The position numbers and the translations under genes were made by a program. The notes under the pieces are model-generated. The model was not told the origin of the DNA. It made no database searches and saw nothing but the letters and a program-made list of their open reading frames with translations. Below, piece by piece: positions 38,040 to 52,039 of a DNA stretch of 64,000 nucleotides (position 1 is its first letter; every line of letters begins with the position of its first letter). This DNA is from Acestrorhynchus altus. Lineage: Eukaryota; Chordata; Actinopteri; Characiformes; Acestrorhynchidae. Location: NCBI GenBank assembly GCA_034509495.1, contig CM067522.1, forward strand, positions 10,148,512 through 10,212,511, read 5' to 3'.

Positions 38040-38420
38040 TAAGGCGCTGGTACTATGGTCAGAGGATTGCAAGTTTCTATCCCAGGCTGCACTGCTTTGC
38101 CATCAGCAGCCAGAGCCAAAGAGAGCACAATTGGCTATGTTTTCTCTGAGTGGGTAGATGGTGCTCTCTTCCCATCACACCCACTGTGATGCAGGCCAGT
38201 ATATCAGAGCTGGGGATCCAGCAATTTCCTCCAAGTACAAGAGGATGTCCTGTGATGCTGCATTGGCAGCAATTGGAAAAAAAAAGGTTGATGTCTGACT
38301 TCACATGTATCGAAGGAGACGTGCTTATCTGCACCTTCCTACTGTTGGGAGCATTACAGGGGATGGGGAGGGAAATCTTAGTGAGTGGGTGGATTAATTG
38401 GCTCTACCAAATTTGGAGAA
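38040..38420 (+). mobile_element. Near full-length SINE of the CTGCTTGCCATCAGCAGC family
   Basis: A degenerate tRNA-like head (gcgctggtactatggtcaga) is followed by catcagcagccagagccaaa, gagtgggtagatggtgctct, cacatgtatcgaaggagacg, ccttcctactgttgggagca and a terminal ccaaatttggagaaaaatg. Confidence 0.65.
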
Positions 38421-38879
38421 AAATGTGTAAGAATTCAGTCTCTAGGTGTTTAAGGGCTGCTACTGCTGCACTGATTTGATGTCCAGGCAGGGGTGCCCTT
38501 GGAATACTTTCAGAAGTAATGTATTTTCAGAGCAAAATGGTAGACTGTGCTTGAACCAGTCATATCTTAAGATCATTCTCCATTTCCTGTGAGAAAGCCT
38601 TAATGTGGGATGATTTCAGTATTCAGAGTTTTCCCTTCTGGTATATTTTTTGCCATTTTAATAACTCCATTTTTTTTGCACTCTGAATTCATTTTTTATT
38701 ATGCAATTATTTTATTTTTTATGAGTCCGTATAGGCTAAAATTGTCCCTGCAGTCTGTTTACCCAAGCGTAATTGGTGAGAAGGTTTGAATCACCAGATT
38801 TCATTTTTAATATCTATGTGCATATTTCTTCTTGGATACCTCATCTTTCACAAAGACAACCAATTAACCATTTGTGTTG

Positions 38880-39030
38880 GACACAGATGGAATTTGGCCT
38901 CGGAATTTAGCCCATCTATGCAGTGACATGCCCAGTGCAGTGGGCCCAGGGGGATTAAGGGTCTTGCTCAAGGGCCCAACAGTGGCAGCTTGGTGAACAG
39001 TGAGTATTGAATCCACAACTCTGTTATCAA
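38880..39030. repeat. Dispersed repeat with AAGGGTCTTGCTCAAGGGCCC
   Basis: The segment ttaagggtcttgctcaaggg, cccaacagtggcagcttgg, then attgaatccacaactctg is a very common teleost repeat core. A diverged relative with attgaaccccaatctctcac lies at 23270-23470. Confidence 0.5.
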
Positions 39031-41429
39031 TAACTCACCACTGAAGCATGTAAGAGTTGTTAAAGGGCCATTATTGGGCATTGACAGTATTGTAGATGCC
39101 TACAAGCACATGTACATATACATGTATAGAAATTGTCACGACTTGTGGGAGTGGTAGTGTCTGGCACACTTTGCTTGAAGCAGTATGGCTATAGTCTCTT
39201 ACGTCATTACTCTGATTGGGTTTCTGTGAATGCCCTTAATTAGAATGTGTTTTGCCTTCCCTTCCCACCACCTCGAGCTCAAGTAGCTCATTGGTCATGT
39301 CTACCTCAGGTGTCCAACTATTTTCAGTGATCAGTCGTGCAAACTGGACATTTTCTAATCATGTTGCAGTACACTGGATTACGAATTTCATTTGTTTTTA
39401 TGCTGATATATTTAATAACCTCAGTATATTTATTTACAGATCTAAAAGTTATCACTGTTACTTTGACACACAAATCGGATACTGAAGAACACTATTCATA
39501 AGGCTACATGACACTCCTTCTTAAGCCTTTTGTGACAACTTAACCTACATTAACATTTACATAGGCTAATTCCATCAAGCTAAGTAAGTGTTCACCTTTT
39601 ACCAATAAGCCAGTATACTGGTAGTTTACTGGTAACTATTAGTTTAATGGTAGTTTGGTTGTTGGCACTAAAGGTTTACACAGCCTTTTGAATGCTGTTG
39701 TTCAGTCAAGTGTTACTGAAAATATACTTCAAATATATTATACTGTAACAATGCTAATGTATTCATTTTATGTTATTTTTTTATTAATGAGATTTTTTTG
39801 TAACCTCAGTGATCTGAGGTTACATCACACTGGTTTGGGTATTATTCTTATATATGTCACTTTTATTGGCACTGATTTGGGCAAAACCACAAAAACACCA
39901 CTTGAACTTGATTCAGTGGGTTGAGCTACTGAAGGTATTTTGCAATGCATGACCTCTTCACTATATTACCCTTTTTTGCAGGTTCTATAGATTATTTTTT
40001 AGTCATTTATCCTGGAGACACGGGTATGTCTGTGCATAATAAGGCATGTGAAGTGAATGAAGTTTAGCATCATGTTCTTCATCCTCCAAACTACTGTATG
40101 ATCTACAGGAACAGTAAGTTAATGGTTAACAAATAAGAATTGTGGTCTGTCACAGGATGGTTTGCCGCATGTAATCCCACGTTCAATATACTGTGTTTGT
40201 CAATAAATAGTGCATGTACTGCACTAAATTATCAGATATTGTGTGGAAATCTTGTATTCTTTTTATGCTGTCACATTCATTATAATCATCACCATTAAAA
40301 TTGAACAAAGCAGTATTGGCTGTTTTAGGAATAAAATCAGTGCAGCTCCAAATCATTTGACTTGTGTCATTCTACACAGTGGTGATATTTCCATGTCACA
40401 ATTTTCCAAAAAAAATAAAAATAATAATAATAAAATAAAAACTCCATATATATTTGGTTTTGGGTTGAGCTTGATGGGCCCTGACTAAAATGAAATAGCA
40501 ACAAACAGCTAATATAAAAAAGTAAGACACACTTGTTCCTGGCTATGCAAAGCTTCAAATGATATGGCCTTCCCTTAGTGATGTAATTTAAAACAAAACA
40601 GTACACTATTTATAGACATAAGTTAATGTGCTGTAGGCTTGTCTCGATAATTGTTATCGATTTAAATTATTATTAGCGAGGAGAATCGATTAACGTGAAT
40701 CAGCCAGTATGTGAACTTTGTTTAAATCGACATACAAAAATGTGTTCTGTTTAGTTTGAATATTTCAAACATTTTACATTTTTTGTGTCAGAATATTCAT
40801 AAGTTAATGTTTATTGCTCTTTAAAAGGATGTAACTGCATTAATATACTATTATACTGTTATTATATCAGGGCAAAAATGAATCTTAATAAATGACAGTG
40901 TTGTTTATCGCAAAAATCCAAACTGTCACAATACAAAAATTGTTTTAAGGTTATTTTGCTTAATTATATATTGTGTAAACATGGACACATTCTAAAAATA
41001 AAAGATTTATTACATTTAAAAAAAACATGTAAAAAAATGGCATTTACTGAAAACATATTGAAAATATGTAAAAATAGTTGTTTTTTATGTCATCAACCAC
41101 ATTTTGGCATTTTATATGCTTAATGCATCTCATTAAATGGATGTAAATGGCACTGGTTTTGACTATGATCTGCAGAACAATGTGAAACTACTGCGGAAAG
41201 GAACCACATTTTTAACCATAACCCTGTAATTCGCTAAATGAACATAATCTGGATTTCATCCAGCTACTGAAATCAACCAGTTCCACTTTTTTATGAATGA
41301 GGAGGCATCTTTTAAGCTACAGTATGATCATTTCTTCATTTTCTACACAACTCATTTTTATTTTCATCTCTCCAAATTTCAGTGTTTGTTTATTTTTTTA
41401 ATCAAGATCTTAAACCTTGGTTACCATAA

Positions 41430-41825
41430 TACATTCTTAACAAAGGTGCTACACAGGGTTCTGAGAGTGATGTCTAAGGCATTGTTTAAAGAACCATTTG
41501 CAGGCACATTATAATTGCTTTTTGTTTTGTATCAGACCATGACTCATGTTCTTTCAGTTCACCACACATTTTCAGCATCAAAGTCCATGACCATGTTATC
41601 TGGGCAGGTTGGACTGGTGCAAGTGATCATGTTAGAGAACTTACTGCTTGTGCTTTGTGGACTTTTTCATACAGTTTACAGTTACATTTATACTATATCC
41701 TGTATTGTAGATTCAGGGTTGGGATTAGTTACTGTCAAGGTTCTTTACCAATTTAGAGGTTCTTCATACTCTTCTAAGGCACTATTCAAAGAATCCTTTG
41801 TAGCACTTGTAATTCTATAAGTACA
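41430..41825. repeat. Fold-back repeat related to the GGTTCTT MITE
   Basis: Alternating ggttct/aagaacc words, including ctaaggcattgtttaaagaa near 41480 and its relative ctaaggcactattcaaagaa near 41780, give two direct copies of a 60-70 bp unit. Confidence 0.4.
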
Positions 41826-42330
41826 GACTGTAGTCTGTGTCTGCATAGTTTGTTAGCTTCCTTTCTCCCCGATTTTCAAAGCTGAAGAACCCACAGAACC
41901 ACCATAGAGCAGGTATTATTTGGGTGGCGGGTCATTCTCAGCACTGCAGTGACATGGTTGTATTTCAGAGTGTGTTGCACTTATACAAGTGAATCATACA
42001 CAGCAGTGCTGCTGGAGTGTTTAAACACCTCAGTGTCTCTGAGAACCGTCCACCAACCAGAAACATCCAGCCAATATCGTCATGAAGTACTGGCCAAACT
42101 GTGCAGCAACTGATGAGTTTCTGTGTCTGATTTCACATCTACAAGGTGGAGCAACTAATGGGGAGGGCAGTGAATGTTTAAACACTCCAGCAGCTCTTCT
42201 GTGTCTGATCCACTCGTACCAGTGCAACACACGCTAACCACCATGTCAGTTTCACTGCAGTGCTGAGAATGTAAACATGGTCTGTGATAGTCCTGTGTAC
42301 CACTCCCAGTGAATGACAATATTCTGAAAA
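41820..42330. mobile_element. Fold-back MITE, copy 2 (shorter)
   Basis: Left words tctgcatagtttgttagctt and tattatttgggtggcgggtc, and right words ctcgtaccagtgcaacacac and cactgcagtgctgagaatg, parallel the 20521-21305 element. The middle is shorter and the outer arms are decayed. Confidence 0.65.
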
Positions 42331-42901
42331 GGTCCATTAATGTTAATAATTCCATTCAAAAGATAAACTCTCATGTTTTATATTCATTGCACATAAAGTA
42401 AAATATTTCTATGCTTTTTTGTTTTATTGGTGATCAGTGTGGCTTATAGCTCATGCAAATCAGAATTCCACAATCTCTGATTATTAGAATATAACTCAAT
42501 ATAACTCAACTAAATAACTACAATTAAACAAGCTTGAATACAAATTTGAATGATTTCAAAGCACATAGTATCAACAAAAAAGCTTGAAAACCATGTAATG
42601 ATTAGGAAGTATGACATTTCAGCCACAATTTGGACATAATTTTCATGTAGACTGGGATGTTTGCCAGTTTCCTGTAGACCTGTATGTCTGTACGCTTCAA
42701 TTCACCTGCAAATTCAGCTACTTATTTCACACTACGGCCTTTGACATCTGATTTGTGACCCAGTTTCTACAATCAAACGAGAAATTTACTTGCACGCCCT
42801 TTACATTATCCAGGTATTTATACTCTTGCAGTGCGATCTGCAGAAGCTGGAAGTTACTACTCCCTTACAAGGTGACTAATTCTTTTGTCAGGGGAGCTTA
42901 T

Positions 42902-43393
42902 ATCTATCAGCCAAAACATTAAAACCACTGCTAAAGTGATAAGCATTGATTACCAACGGATGGGATATGTAGTAGATAGCAGGTTAAGTCAGACGTTAAA
43001 ATTGATGTGTTGAAAGTATGGAAGAATGGTTGAGTATAAGTTTCTGAGACACGCTGACAAGCTAAATCAATAAAAACATGGCTTGACAACTGGCTCAGAG
43101 CATCTCCAAAGCAGCGGTTCTTGCACGGTAGACCCAGTAGGGAATGGTCAGTCGCTAGGTCTTACAAAAGGAAGAATAAAAGAAGGACCAGTGAACTGAC
43201 CGCAGTTTCATGGGAGCCCAAGGCTCATTATTGTGATCCATGGAAGCCACACCTTACAGGATCTACTGTTAATGTCTTGTTACCAGATACCACAGGACAC
43301 CTTCAGAGCTCTTGTGGAGTCCATGCCTCAGGTCAGAGCTGTTTTTGGCAGCATTAGGGGAACCTACACAATGATGCTGCAGCTGACCAGTGT
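42902..43393 (+). mobile_element. Internally deleted Tc1-like element
   Basis: It opens with atcagccaaaacattaaaac, keeps the 5' part (cagagcatctccaaagcagc), then jumps to the transposase C-terminus, translated as DLLLMSCYQIPQDTF then VESMPQVRAV, and ends near gctgaccagtgta. The central DDE catalytic part is absent. Confidence 0.65.
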
Positions 43394-44019
43394 ATTGGTG
43401 TACCATGATTGGACAGTGTACTCAAGTAATGTATTGTTTTACCATCTGGAATTCTTCTGTTCATTTGGCTGATCTAGTACCGCAAAAGAACGCGGAGGCC
43501 AATGGAGAGGAAATGACTATGCTTTCAGCATGTAATTGCTATGGTACGTCTCTTCTTGTGCATAATTACTGTGATTTAAGAAGCTGCAAGGTGCTAAATG
43601 GTCTATTTGAATGCTTCTCAATTGGATTTGGTGAATTAAATATAGTTGTCGAGAGACACTGATTGTGAGTGAGTGTGCAAGGTTTGGCAAAGTGTTGTAG
43701 AGAGAAGGAAACTGTTGCAATGAGGGATGTGATTGCAAACAGATTGCTAACAGTTTCTCGGTCACAAAACTGATCTCATCATTATGCCTTAGTGTGTAAA
43801 TGGTTGAAAGTTGCAACTCATTCAACATCGTCAGCAGATAAGTAAATGAAAAAGCATCAGATGAAGCTCATTACGAGTCCTATTCCTTTTTTATGTGCCA
43901 TTATATTTAATGAATAGTTAATGACCTTTCTGCTAAATGAAAAGGAACTTGTGCTGAATATAGCTTCCAATATCTACCTGTATGCTTTGCAGCTTTACTG
44001 AACTATGATACATTATATG

Positions 44020-44300
44020 GACAAAAGTATTTGGACACCCACTTATTCATTGTTTCTTCAGGAGCACAACCAATTGTATTAAAATGAGTTTATCCTGCTT
44101 TTGTTGGAGTAACTGTCTCTACCCTCCAGGGAGAGCTTTCTGTTACATTTTGGAGCATTGCTGAGAAAATTAGATTGCGTTTGTGAGGTCAGGATTTTGG
44201 ATGTACATCAGCCCGACTCATCCTCAACTCTTTCCAAAGGTATTGGACCATCATTCCAGAGAACATGTGCACGTGCACAAACAGCTTGTTTAGTCCCTGT
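44020..44300. repeat. Mariner-type MITE fragment (TATGGACAAAAGTATTTGGACACC end)
   Basis: The end tatggacaaaagtatttgga is followed by tgcttttgttggagtaactg and the later ttttggagcattgctgag. No matching right end found within 1 kb. Confidence 0.45.
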
Positions 44301-44359
44301 GAATGAATATTGCCAATAGAATAAGACTCACTGGAGCAGTTCAACATGAACCTATTCAC

Positions 44360-45685
44360 AAAATACCTAATACCAGCCATGGGCCAAATCTGGACCACGT
44401 ACCACATGGAATGATGGCCCAGAACAGGGACAAGTGCTGTTACTGGAATTTGACCAGTTTATAGCCATGACAGGGTGGCATCTCTGGCACCTTTAAACCA
44501 TCACTGCCAGAAGTGACCCAAACTCAGCCACATGTACAACTGGGCCATTACAGTGCGAGATCTATACGCTGTATCTTCCAAATCTGATGTGTCCCAGATC
44601 TGGGTCAGACCTGCCACCTTAAAACCAACATGGAGTAGATTTTACCCAGTAACTCACAGAACCTGTTCCTTCTTTCCAAGAACATTTATATAGTCTTGTG
44701 ATAAGAAGAGATATAATTTCATAAACAAAAGAACAAAAGAAGGTTCCACAAAAGTTCAGTCAGAAAAGCAGTGAATAGTACCAAGAGCAAAGAACCAGTG
44801 AGCTCCACAGAAGCTGTGCACCTCCTTCTTCTATCTCTGGTCACTGCTGACTTATGTACTCACTGTTCACAGAGCCTCTCTCCACCCATTGTGCTTCCTT
44901 CACCAGCTTCTCTGATTAGCTTCACCTGCACCCTGACACTCTGCCCTCACTGCTCCCACTTCCATTATAAAATGTGTCCTCCCACCCTTTGCAAGTCCAG
45001 TGTTCCCACAACATTCATATTGAATAGGCCAGTTTACAATGAGGTTGTTTTGAAGTGGGTCAGTGTCAATAAAAGAAAAGAAAAGACATTAATTATACAT
45101 TGATTTAAATATGCAAAACAATAATAAATAAATCACATTCTGGATCAGTCTAACATGAAAGTGACTCATTATTATTAACAACAACAACAAATATTAATAA
45201 TACATGATATTTCATTTATTATGAAATACTGTTTTTTTTTTATATCTAAATAATGTAATTATTGCTGGTTATATTCAGTCAGTCAGTCATTATCTTATCC
45301 ATTTCACCCTGAACAGGGTCACGGTGGATCCAAAGCCCATCTGAAGTCAGTGGACACAAGGCAGGAATATCCCCTCGACAGGGCGCCTGCTCATTGCAGA
45401 CTGGTCTTAGTAATAGTGTTGATTGTTGTTGCAATTTGTGTCATTTTTATTGAATCTGTGTGCACATACATTTTTGAATGCTTTATCATTTTTAAAATGA
45501 TGGCAGCTTTTGGCTGGTTCACAGTGTGCGTGGTGATGGTGGCCATGTTTTTGCCTGAAGTGGCCCAGATGTGGATTGGGTCATGTGGGTCACTTCTGGC
45601 TTATGAGCAGTTGGCCAGTGCAATCAGCACACCGGTATGGCTGCATCATTGCCAGAAGTGGGCCACATCTGTGTGCTACACTGTA
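44360..45685. repeat. Pair of related repeat arms (CACTGCCAGAAGTG words)
   Basis: Near 44500, accatcactgccagaagtga then cccaaactcagccacatg. Near 45580-45660, gggtcacttctggc in inverse and catcattgccagaagtgggc in direct orientation. They may be arms of one decayed element. A separate common repeat, ttcaccctgaacagggtcac followed by ggaatatcccctcgacaggg, lies at 45290-45400. Confidence 0.35.
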
Positions 45686-46412
45686 AAATGTAATTCGCTA
45701 ACCTTGCTTAAAGCTAAGTTGTACAGGTAATGTGTCGTGCAGTTTACTTATAACTGAGTTTAACTAATTCAAAAGTGAACTCAAATGATCACAATTTACC
45801 TTTAATCATTTGAGCTTAAATAACACCCTCAACAGACTACAAACAATACACTTGTTGGATGTTATTTGTAGGTAAGTAAATTAAGAAACTTTGTTTAATT
45901 TCACATTTTTCAAAAAGAGACATGAACTTCTAATAACTTCCATGTTCCAGATGCCAGCTTTGCAAGTGCTGATGACATAAACTCTACATTAGTGGTCAAT
46001 GTATCATTTAACCTACGTATAACCACCACCATCAGCAGCAGCAGCAGCAGCAGGGAAAGTGGTAACTTGCTCTTGTAACCTTGAACACTGAGGGCAGTCA
46101 AGTAATATAAAGTGAAAGGGCAGAGAGATGCGTGAGGAAGACACATCCAGTATGCAAAATGTTGATGCCTGGAACCAGTAAGATTCACTAATCAAGACAG
46201 CACTGCCCCAACATACAGCCCACCCTAAATGTTACCATGTAACTCAGTTCATTCAAGTAACTATACACACAAGTATAACAAGTAAAACAACTCATGTTAT
46301 GTAAATTCATTAAACTGAGTCTGAGTCTCATCTATTCATACAAGTCAGGTGGGCTAGATCAACTTTATGTAGTCCTGTTAAGTGTCAGAGCAACATCTGT
46401 CAGCATTGGGTG

Positions 46413-46413
<1 letters not shown>

Positions 46414-46471
<58 letters not shown>
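46414..46471. repeat. (TA)n microsatellite
   Basis: About 29 uninterrupted TA units. Confidence 0.95.
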
Positions 46472-46474
<3 letters not shown>

Positions 46475-47263
46475 GCTGAAAGCATTCATTAGAAGTGGTG
46501 TCCACAAACACTTGTGAGCCCTTTAGCCCCACTGACAAAAGAATAAATGCTTCACTTGTTGTAAACATGACTTTTCATCTCCTACGGCAATTTTCCATTT
46601 TAAAGATCATGAAATTCCTCTTCTGATGATGAACCTAGGAGGTTGGAGGAACTTTGAGAAATGAAAAGCACGTTGTATGTAGAGTACATGGTTCTCCACA
46701 AAACCATACTAAACATTATGGTTTGCAAAAGGAAAAGGAAACATCTCCCTTGTCCCTCTCAACCTGTTAGCTCTCTTGGTTCAGGTGACTAAATGGCTCA
46801 TCTTCACATGAGAATCACATGAGGGACTGATGGGTACATAATCAGTTTAAGCCAATCGGACTGAAAGCTGCAACACTGGAATCACTCTCCTGGGTCCCTG
46901 AGCCTTAATTAGATTCTGTCTCTTGCCATGTGGTGGAATATTCTGAAGGAAAACAACAATATTTTTCGGGTGACTCACAATATGTAAAACAGGCCAGTTC
47001 TCCAGTAGCATGCAAGAATCAACACTCTAAAGATAAATACAATGTTTAGGGTCGCTAGCTGGCAAACTGCTTTCACAAAGATTCATTTAGGTGTGCTGCA
47101 TATGAACGCTGAAATTCCCTGGATTTCTGCACTGATTACTAATAAAATGTGGTTTACTTTTTATTTAGGTCACAATTACAGGTAAACACATCTACATAAA
47201 CTATTATCACACAAACACGTATTGTTCATGTCTTTTTTGAAGCTCATTGTGTGAACATTCATA

Positions 47264-48140
47264 TTGCAGGCTAGAAAAAGTAAGTGAACATCTGTGTTAA
47301 TGACTTCAAGAGCTGGTTGGAAAACATGAAGATGTGTTTTATTAAAAAACAAAAAAGAAGGAAAGTTTGATATTGATGGCAAATTTCTGTTGCCATTCTC
47401 CCTAGGATGAGGCATTCAGATAAGATCATTCCAGAGCACAATAGACCTACAGAAGACTTTACAAACTGCAAAAAAAATCTTCATGTTTCCACTACTATTA
47501 AAACACTGAAAAAGAATATGGAATAAACCCAATGCAGTAAAAAACAAACAAACAAACATTGTAGCCCCTCTCAGGTTTCCCCAAAACCCCCTGGATTTTA
47601 CACAGTGGTTTAAAGGTGGAAATCTGTGAAGCAGGGTGTAGGGACCAGCCTCAAGATCTTGTAATTATTGAGGCAACTATGAAAATGAACATTTTGTAGG
47701 AACACCTAAGGACTCATTATCTCAATCTCAAGACATTTTGGATGATGCAACAAAACAATGACCCAAAACACATGATTGAATCAACTAGACAATGATTTAA
47801 AAAAGAAGATTTATGACGTGACCTTAACTTTGTTGATGAACCGTTGATTAACAGACACAGTTGCAGGGACGAATGGTACAAAATTCCTCCTCAACATTGT
47901 GCAAGCCTTTATGTAAATATATCAAGAAACATTTGATGGAGGTGAATGCTTCAAAAGGGTGTTCTACAGGTTATTAAATTCAAGGGTTCACTTATTTTTT
48001 ATTCTGCACTGTGGAAAATTACACAATTTGCTTAATGCAATATGCAAACAGTGCTGAACTGTGACCACATTTCACTGGTAACCTATGATGAAATCCAGGT
48101 AACTGCAAAGGGTTCATTTACTTTTTCTTATGTCTAACCG
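47264..48140. mobile_element. Degenerate Tc1-like element (AAAAAGTAAGTGAAC ends)
   Basis: The left end aggctagaaaaagtaagtga and right end ttcatttactttttcttatg are inverted relatives 870 bp apart. Interior words caacaaaacaatgacccaaa and acacatgattg resemble the DDE-region codons of Tc1 transposases. Heavily broken. Confidence 0.5.
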
Positions 48141-48761
48141 GATAAATCATTGTCGCCTTACCTGAAATTCGAAAGACGAATACAATCTACAAACATCCAG
48201 CAAAACGATAAGGCATCTCTTTTTATTTTTTTTAAACATGAATGAAAGGAAACGCGTTCCAGATGCTCTCATCTTCTCATTATTTTTCCCTGAATGCCAA
48301 CCCAGCAGAAGGCCTACCAAATTTGGTGATGTGTTATATTTCAGTCTCGTGTGAGCCATCTTGTATTTGTGGTCTGGAATGTAGTGTGAACTTCTGCAAC
48401 GTAAGCAATAAACATCACTGTCAGAAAGGCAGTTTGTCAACCACTTGCTTAACCTCAAGAGTGTCTTGGTGATGTTTCCTTTGCGCCATGACAACCTTGC
48501 GAGTGTCAGAGGCCTCATTAGTCGTGCCCTGAGGTAGCTTCATCGCCCTTCTTTAATCAGTGTGCTCCATAAGGAATATTTAAAGGAATACTTCATTTAA
48601 CATGCAAATTCTGTGAAGCCAAACAGGGCTATATCTAACCAATGAGTTTAGTAATGATTGAAAATCAGATTGAAAATGTAAACACAAACTGATTGAATCA
48701 GACTACTATAAATTCACTGAAGCACTGAGCATGTCTGAGTGTGCAGTTTTCCCACAAATAT

Positions 48762-49290
48762 CAAATCAAATCAACATTTTATTTGTATAGCGCTCTTCAA
48801 AAACTGAAGTTGTCACAGAGCAGCTCCACAGAAATCAAGAAATATAAAGATGAACAACACAGGAGCAAAGGATAAGAGAGAGATCCCCTAGTGAGCAAGC
48901 CAAAGGGCGACAGTGGCAAGGACAAACTCCCTCAGAGCTGGAGGAAGAAACATTGAGAGGAACCAGGCTCACAAGGGGGAGGACCCATCCTCCTCTGGTC
49001 AAACTACTCATACACAGTTAGGGGACACTGGACCCCCACACCTCTGTTCTAATACTCGGGTACTGAAGTAATGTTAGTTTGCTGGTGGACATAATAGTAA
49101 CAGTAGATTTCTACATAGTTGGTGATGGTGGGTGAGCAGCTAGTCCAGGTCCAGTAGCTAGAAGGTGGAAAGCCAATGTAAAGTTGTAGGAGGGGAGCCT
49201 GGGATCCTTCTCAGATGGGGCAGAGGAGCTTGAGGTTAGCACCTAATCAGCTCAGGCCGGTGGGTCATCATTAACTTGGAAAAGAATTAA
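48762..49290. repeat. Long dispersed repeat beginning ATTTTATTTGTATAGCGC
   Basis: Starts tcaaatcaaatcaacatttt, then atttgtatagcgctcttcaa, tcacagagcagctccacaga, and later gacagtggcaaggacaaact and gagaggaaccaggctcacaa. This block order is a widespread teleost repeat; a short copy is at 26130. Confidence 0.6.
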
Positions 49291-51669
49291 ATATTAAATG
49301 TTATATTTAAATTAAATATTAATGTTATATTGTGAAATACCACACTTGGCAAAGTAACCTGACACATCAGAGATGCCTTAGTCATGACATTCAATTTCAG
49401 GAGGATTTCTTAAATCTTGGTACCCAAGTTTCGCACTTTGCGGGCAGTTACATGCTGCATTCTAGGCTTCATATCTCAGGATGAGAGTAACAAACTGCAA
49501 AACTTACCCCAACTAACCATAGAGGGATGAACTAATAGCAAGTATTCAAGCTTGGAAAACTGCTTGTCAAGGGAGCTTCCAGTGCATATTTATTGCCTGG
49601 TCCACACGTACATACTCAACCTGCATGCAGACTCTGACTGATCAGCAATAGGGGGCAGGGATATGACATCCCTGACCCAGATATTGGATTATAGAGAACA
49701 GAATAAAAGTCCTGAAAAGGGATCATACTTACTTACATACATACATAATAATAATAAATAATACACATTATACATGACATTCAGGTTGTTTTTTATTTTA
49801 TTATAAAGAAATTATTATTATAAATATCCTTGTCAATCTAATGATTACATATAACTAATCAAAATCCTTCCATTTTCAGCTCAAAAACACTCTGGATGAT
49901 ACATTTCCAACAATATTTCTGATAAGTAAATTGTTTTTAATCCTTATAAGCAAAAAAAGTATATTTTTTTATCAAAACATGGTCAAATTCATACTAATAT
50001 CCAGATTCTGTTAATATTTACATCTCATATTAAGATAAATGTGAGTAGCCTAGGATCTCCTGAAAATAGCAATATCTGTGGCTCCTATGAATATTTAAAA
50101 ACAAATTAGTGAATAAAAATACATCAAACTATGACATCAAAAGATGAAAGATTAGTCTAGGGTTCTAGAATAGGGTGAGTTGAGTTTACTAAAATGTGTA
50201 TGAAGCGTAGAAACAAAGAGATGATAATAATAATGTGACTTGAATGTGTAGTTGCCCGACTCATCCACTTTGCATAGTGATTATCTGATCAGGTGTGTCT
50301 AAGTAGGGCAAGTACCATACTTTGCTACAGACCGGCCCTCCAGGACAGGACCCTCCTTAACCCCCTGGGCTAAGCTGAGGAGGAGATCACACAAGACACA
50401 TGCACACGATTCTCTGCAGGAACTTGTCACAGATCTCTTTAAACTTGCAAATCAACCTCACCATCCATCACAGTAAGAGACGATTTAGTGCTGTTGTCTC
50501 GACAACAGTTGGTTTTGATATTTTCAGACTGCTGACCAAAATTGAAGCCATGCTTTAGTCGTTTATTTATTATTGCATGAGGCAGGTGATCAGTCATGGT
50601 AGGTCATTTCCATTACAATTCCAGGGGAATGTAGCCCAGAAATGCAGGATGAGGGTAGCAGGGCAGCTCGAGAAGCTATCCAGCCATCCGTGGAATGCTT
50701 TGAACCCCAATTTACTGTTTGTATATATTTTTTTATTAGAGATATAGATCATTTTTTATTCGGTGGAGTCACCAAGTACAACAACAGAGAAGCAAGTGTA
50801 GGCAGTGGGCGGGTGTGTGTATGTGTGTATATGTTTTCATGCATTTCCAGGACCCAAGGGTCGTAAACTTAATGGAAAACCAGAGAAAGCAGTGTTGGCC
50901 TACAGCTTCAGGCCTAACAAAAGATCCTGGTTGTATCAAATGAGAGAGACACAATACCTACGTCCTCACACTGTACAAAAACAAGCGTGTGTGTGAAAAA
51001 GCAGACCCCTTGGAGAGCAGCCAGAGGGAGGAGGAAGCAGTCAGCGTTTTTCAGACAACATGAATGAGGCCCTGCTGGAGAGGGGCTTCCTGTGCTGGAC
51101 TATAAAAACAAAGAGCTAGTGAAGAATGCCTATTGCCCCCACATTCCACAGCTTTCTGCCAGGTACAGGCAACACGCTTGAGCCAACCTCTATCACCTCA
51201 CTTCAAGCAGAAACAATAGAGCAGGTTTAATGATGTTAGATATGCTGTGAAGTTCTGCGCAGGACCAGCTCATCAGCGCACCATTGCATGAAACCTTGGC
51301 AGTAAAGTGTATTAAAGGAAATGGGAACTCATTACACTATAGCAGAAGGTGTTGTTTGGATCAAGTGATCCATCTTCTTTGAGGCTTGTAGGCTGGCTGT
51401 AACATGCTTGTAAGTCACTCTGGAGTGGGTGGGTCATTTTGCTGGGATTACCTCATGCATTATCAGTATTTGCTTAAGCACTGCGCCACTGGTTGCACCC
51501 TGATAGGATGCCTAAATCAACCCTACCAAGTACGCTGTGTATTAAAGGCTTAGGGACAAGGAACTGTTCTGAAGAGATAGTAATTCCAAAACCCAGAAAC
51601 ATGATTGTGAAAAATGTTCTTTGTGTTCACAAAAAGATAGAAATCCAGTTTCATAAATGATTAGAATAT

Positions 51670-51995
51670 TTAATTTCAAGCTTGAGAGTGGCTCAGAAGT
51701 CACACGCACTAACAGGTTCAGATCCCAGGTCAAGCTGCTTGCCATCGGCAGCTGGATTTTGAGAGAGCAGAATTGGCCATGGTCTCTCTGGGTGGGTCGA
51801 TGGTGCTCTCGCCGCACATCACACCCGCTCAGCACAGGCATCTGTTAGGCATTGTAGCCTTTGAAAAGTGGTGATGGCTGGTGTTACATGTATCAGAGGA
51901 AGCGTGTGCTTGTTTTCACCCTCCTTGTGTCAGGAGCATTGGATGTGATAGGGGTTTGGGTGATTGGCACTTGGTAAAAATTTGGCTAAAACTAA
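51670..51995 (+). mobile_element. Near full-length SINE of the CTGCTTGCCATCAGCAGC family
   Basis: The words agatcccaggtcaagctgct, ttgccatcggcagctgg, ctgggtgggtcgatggtgct, tgttacatgtatcagaggaa and ccctccttgtgtcaggagca follow in family order. The B-box position reads GGTTCAGATCCC, slightly mutated. Confidence 0.65.
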
Positions 51996-52039
51996 AAATG
52001 GACAAAAATGCACGTTTTGCATTAGATAGCAGCAATATA

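Noticed and set aside
44771..45730. Open frames of 110 and 126 codons
   Set aside because: Composition is that of translated non-coding DNA, no splice sites or family match, and repeat words overlap the second.
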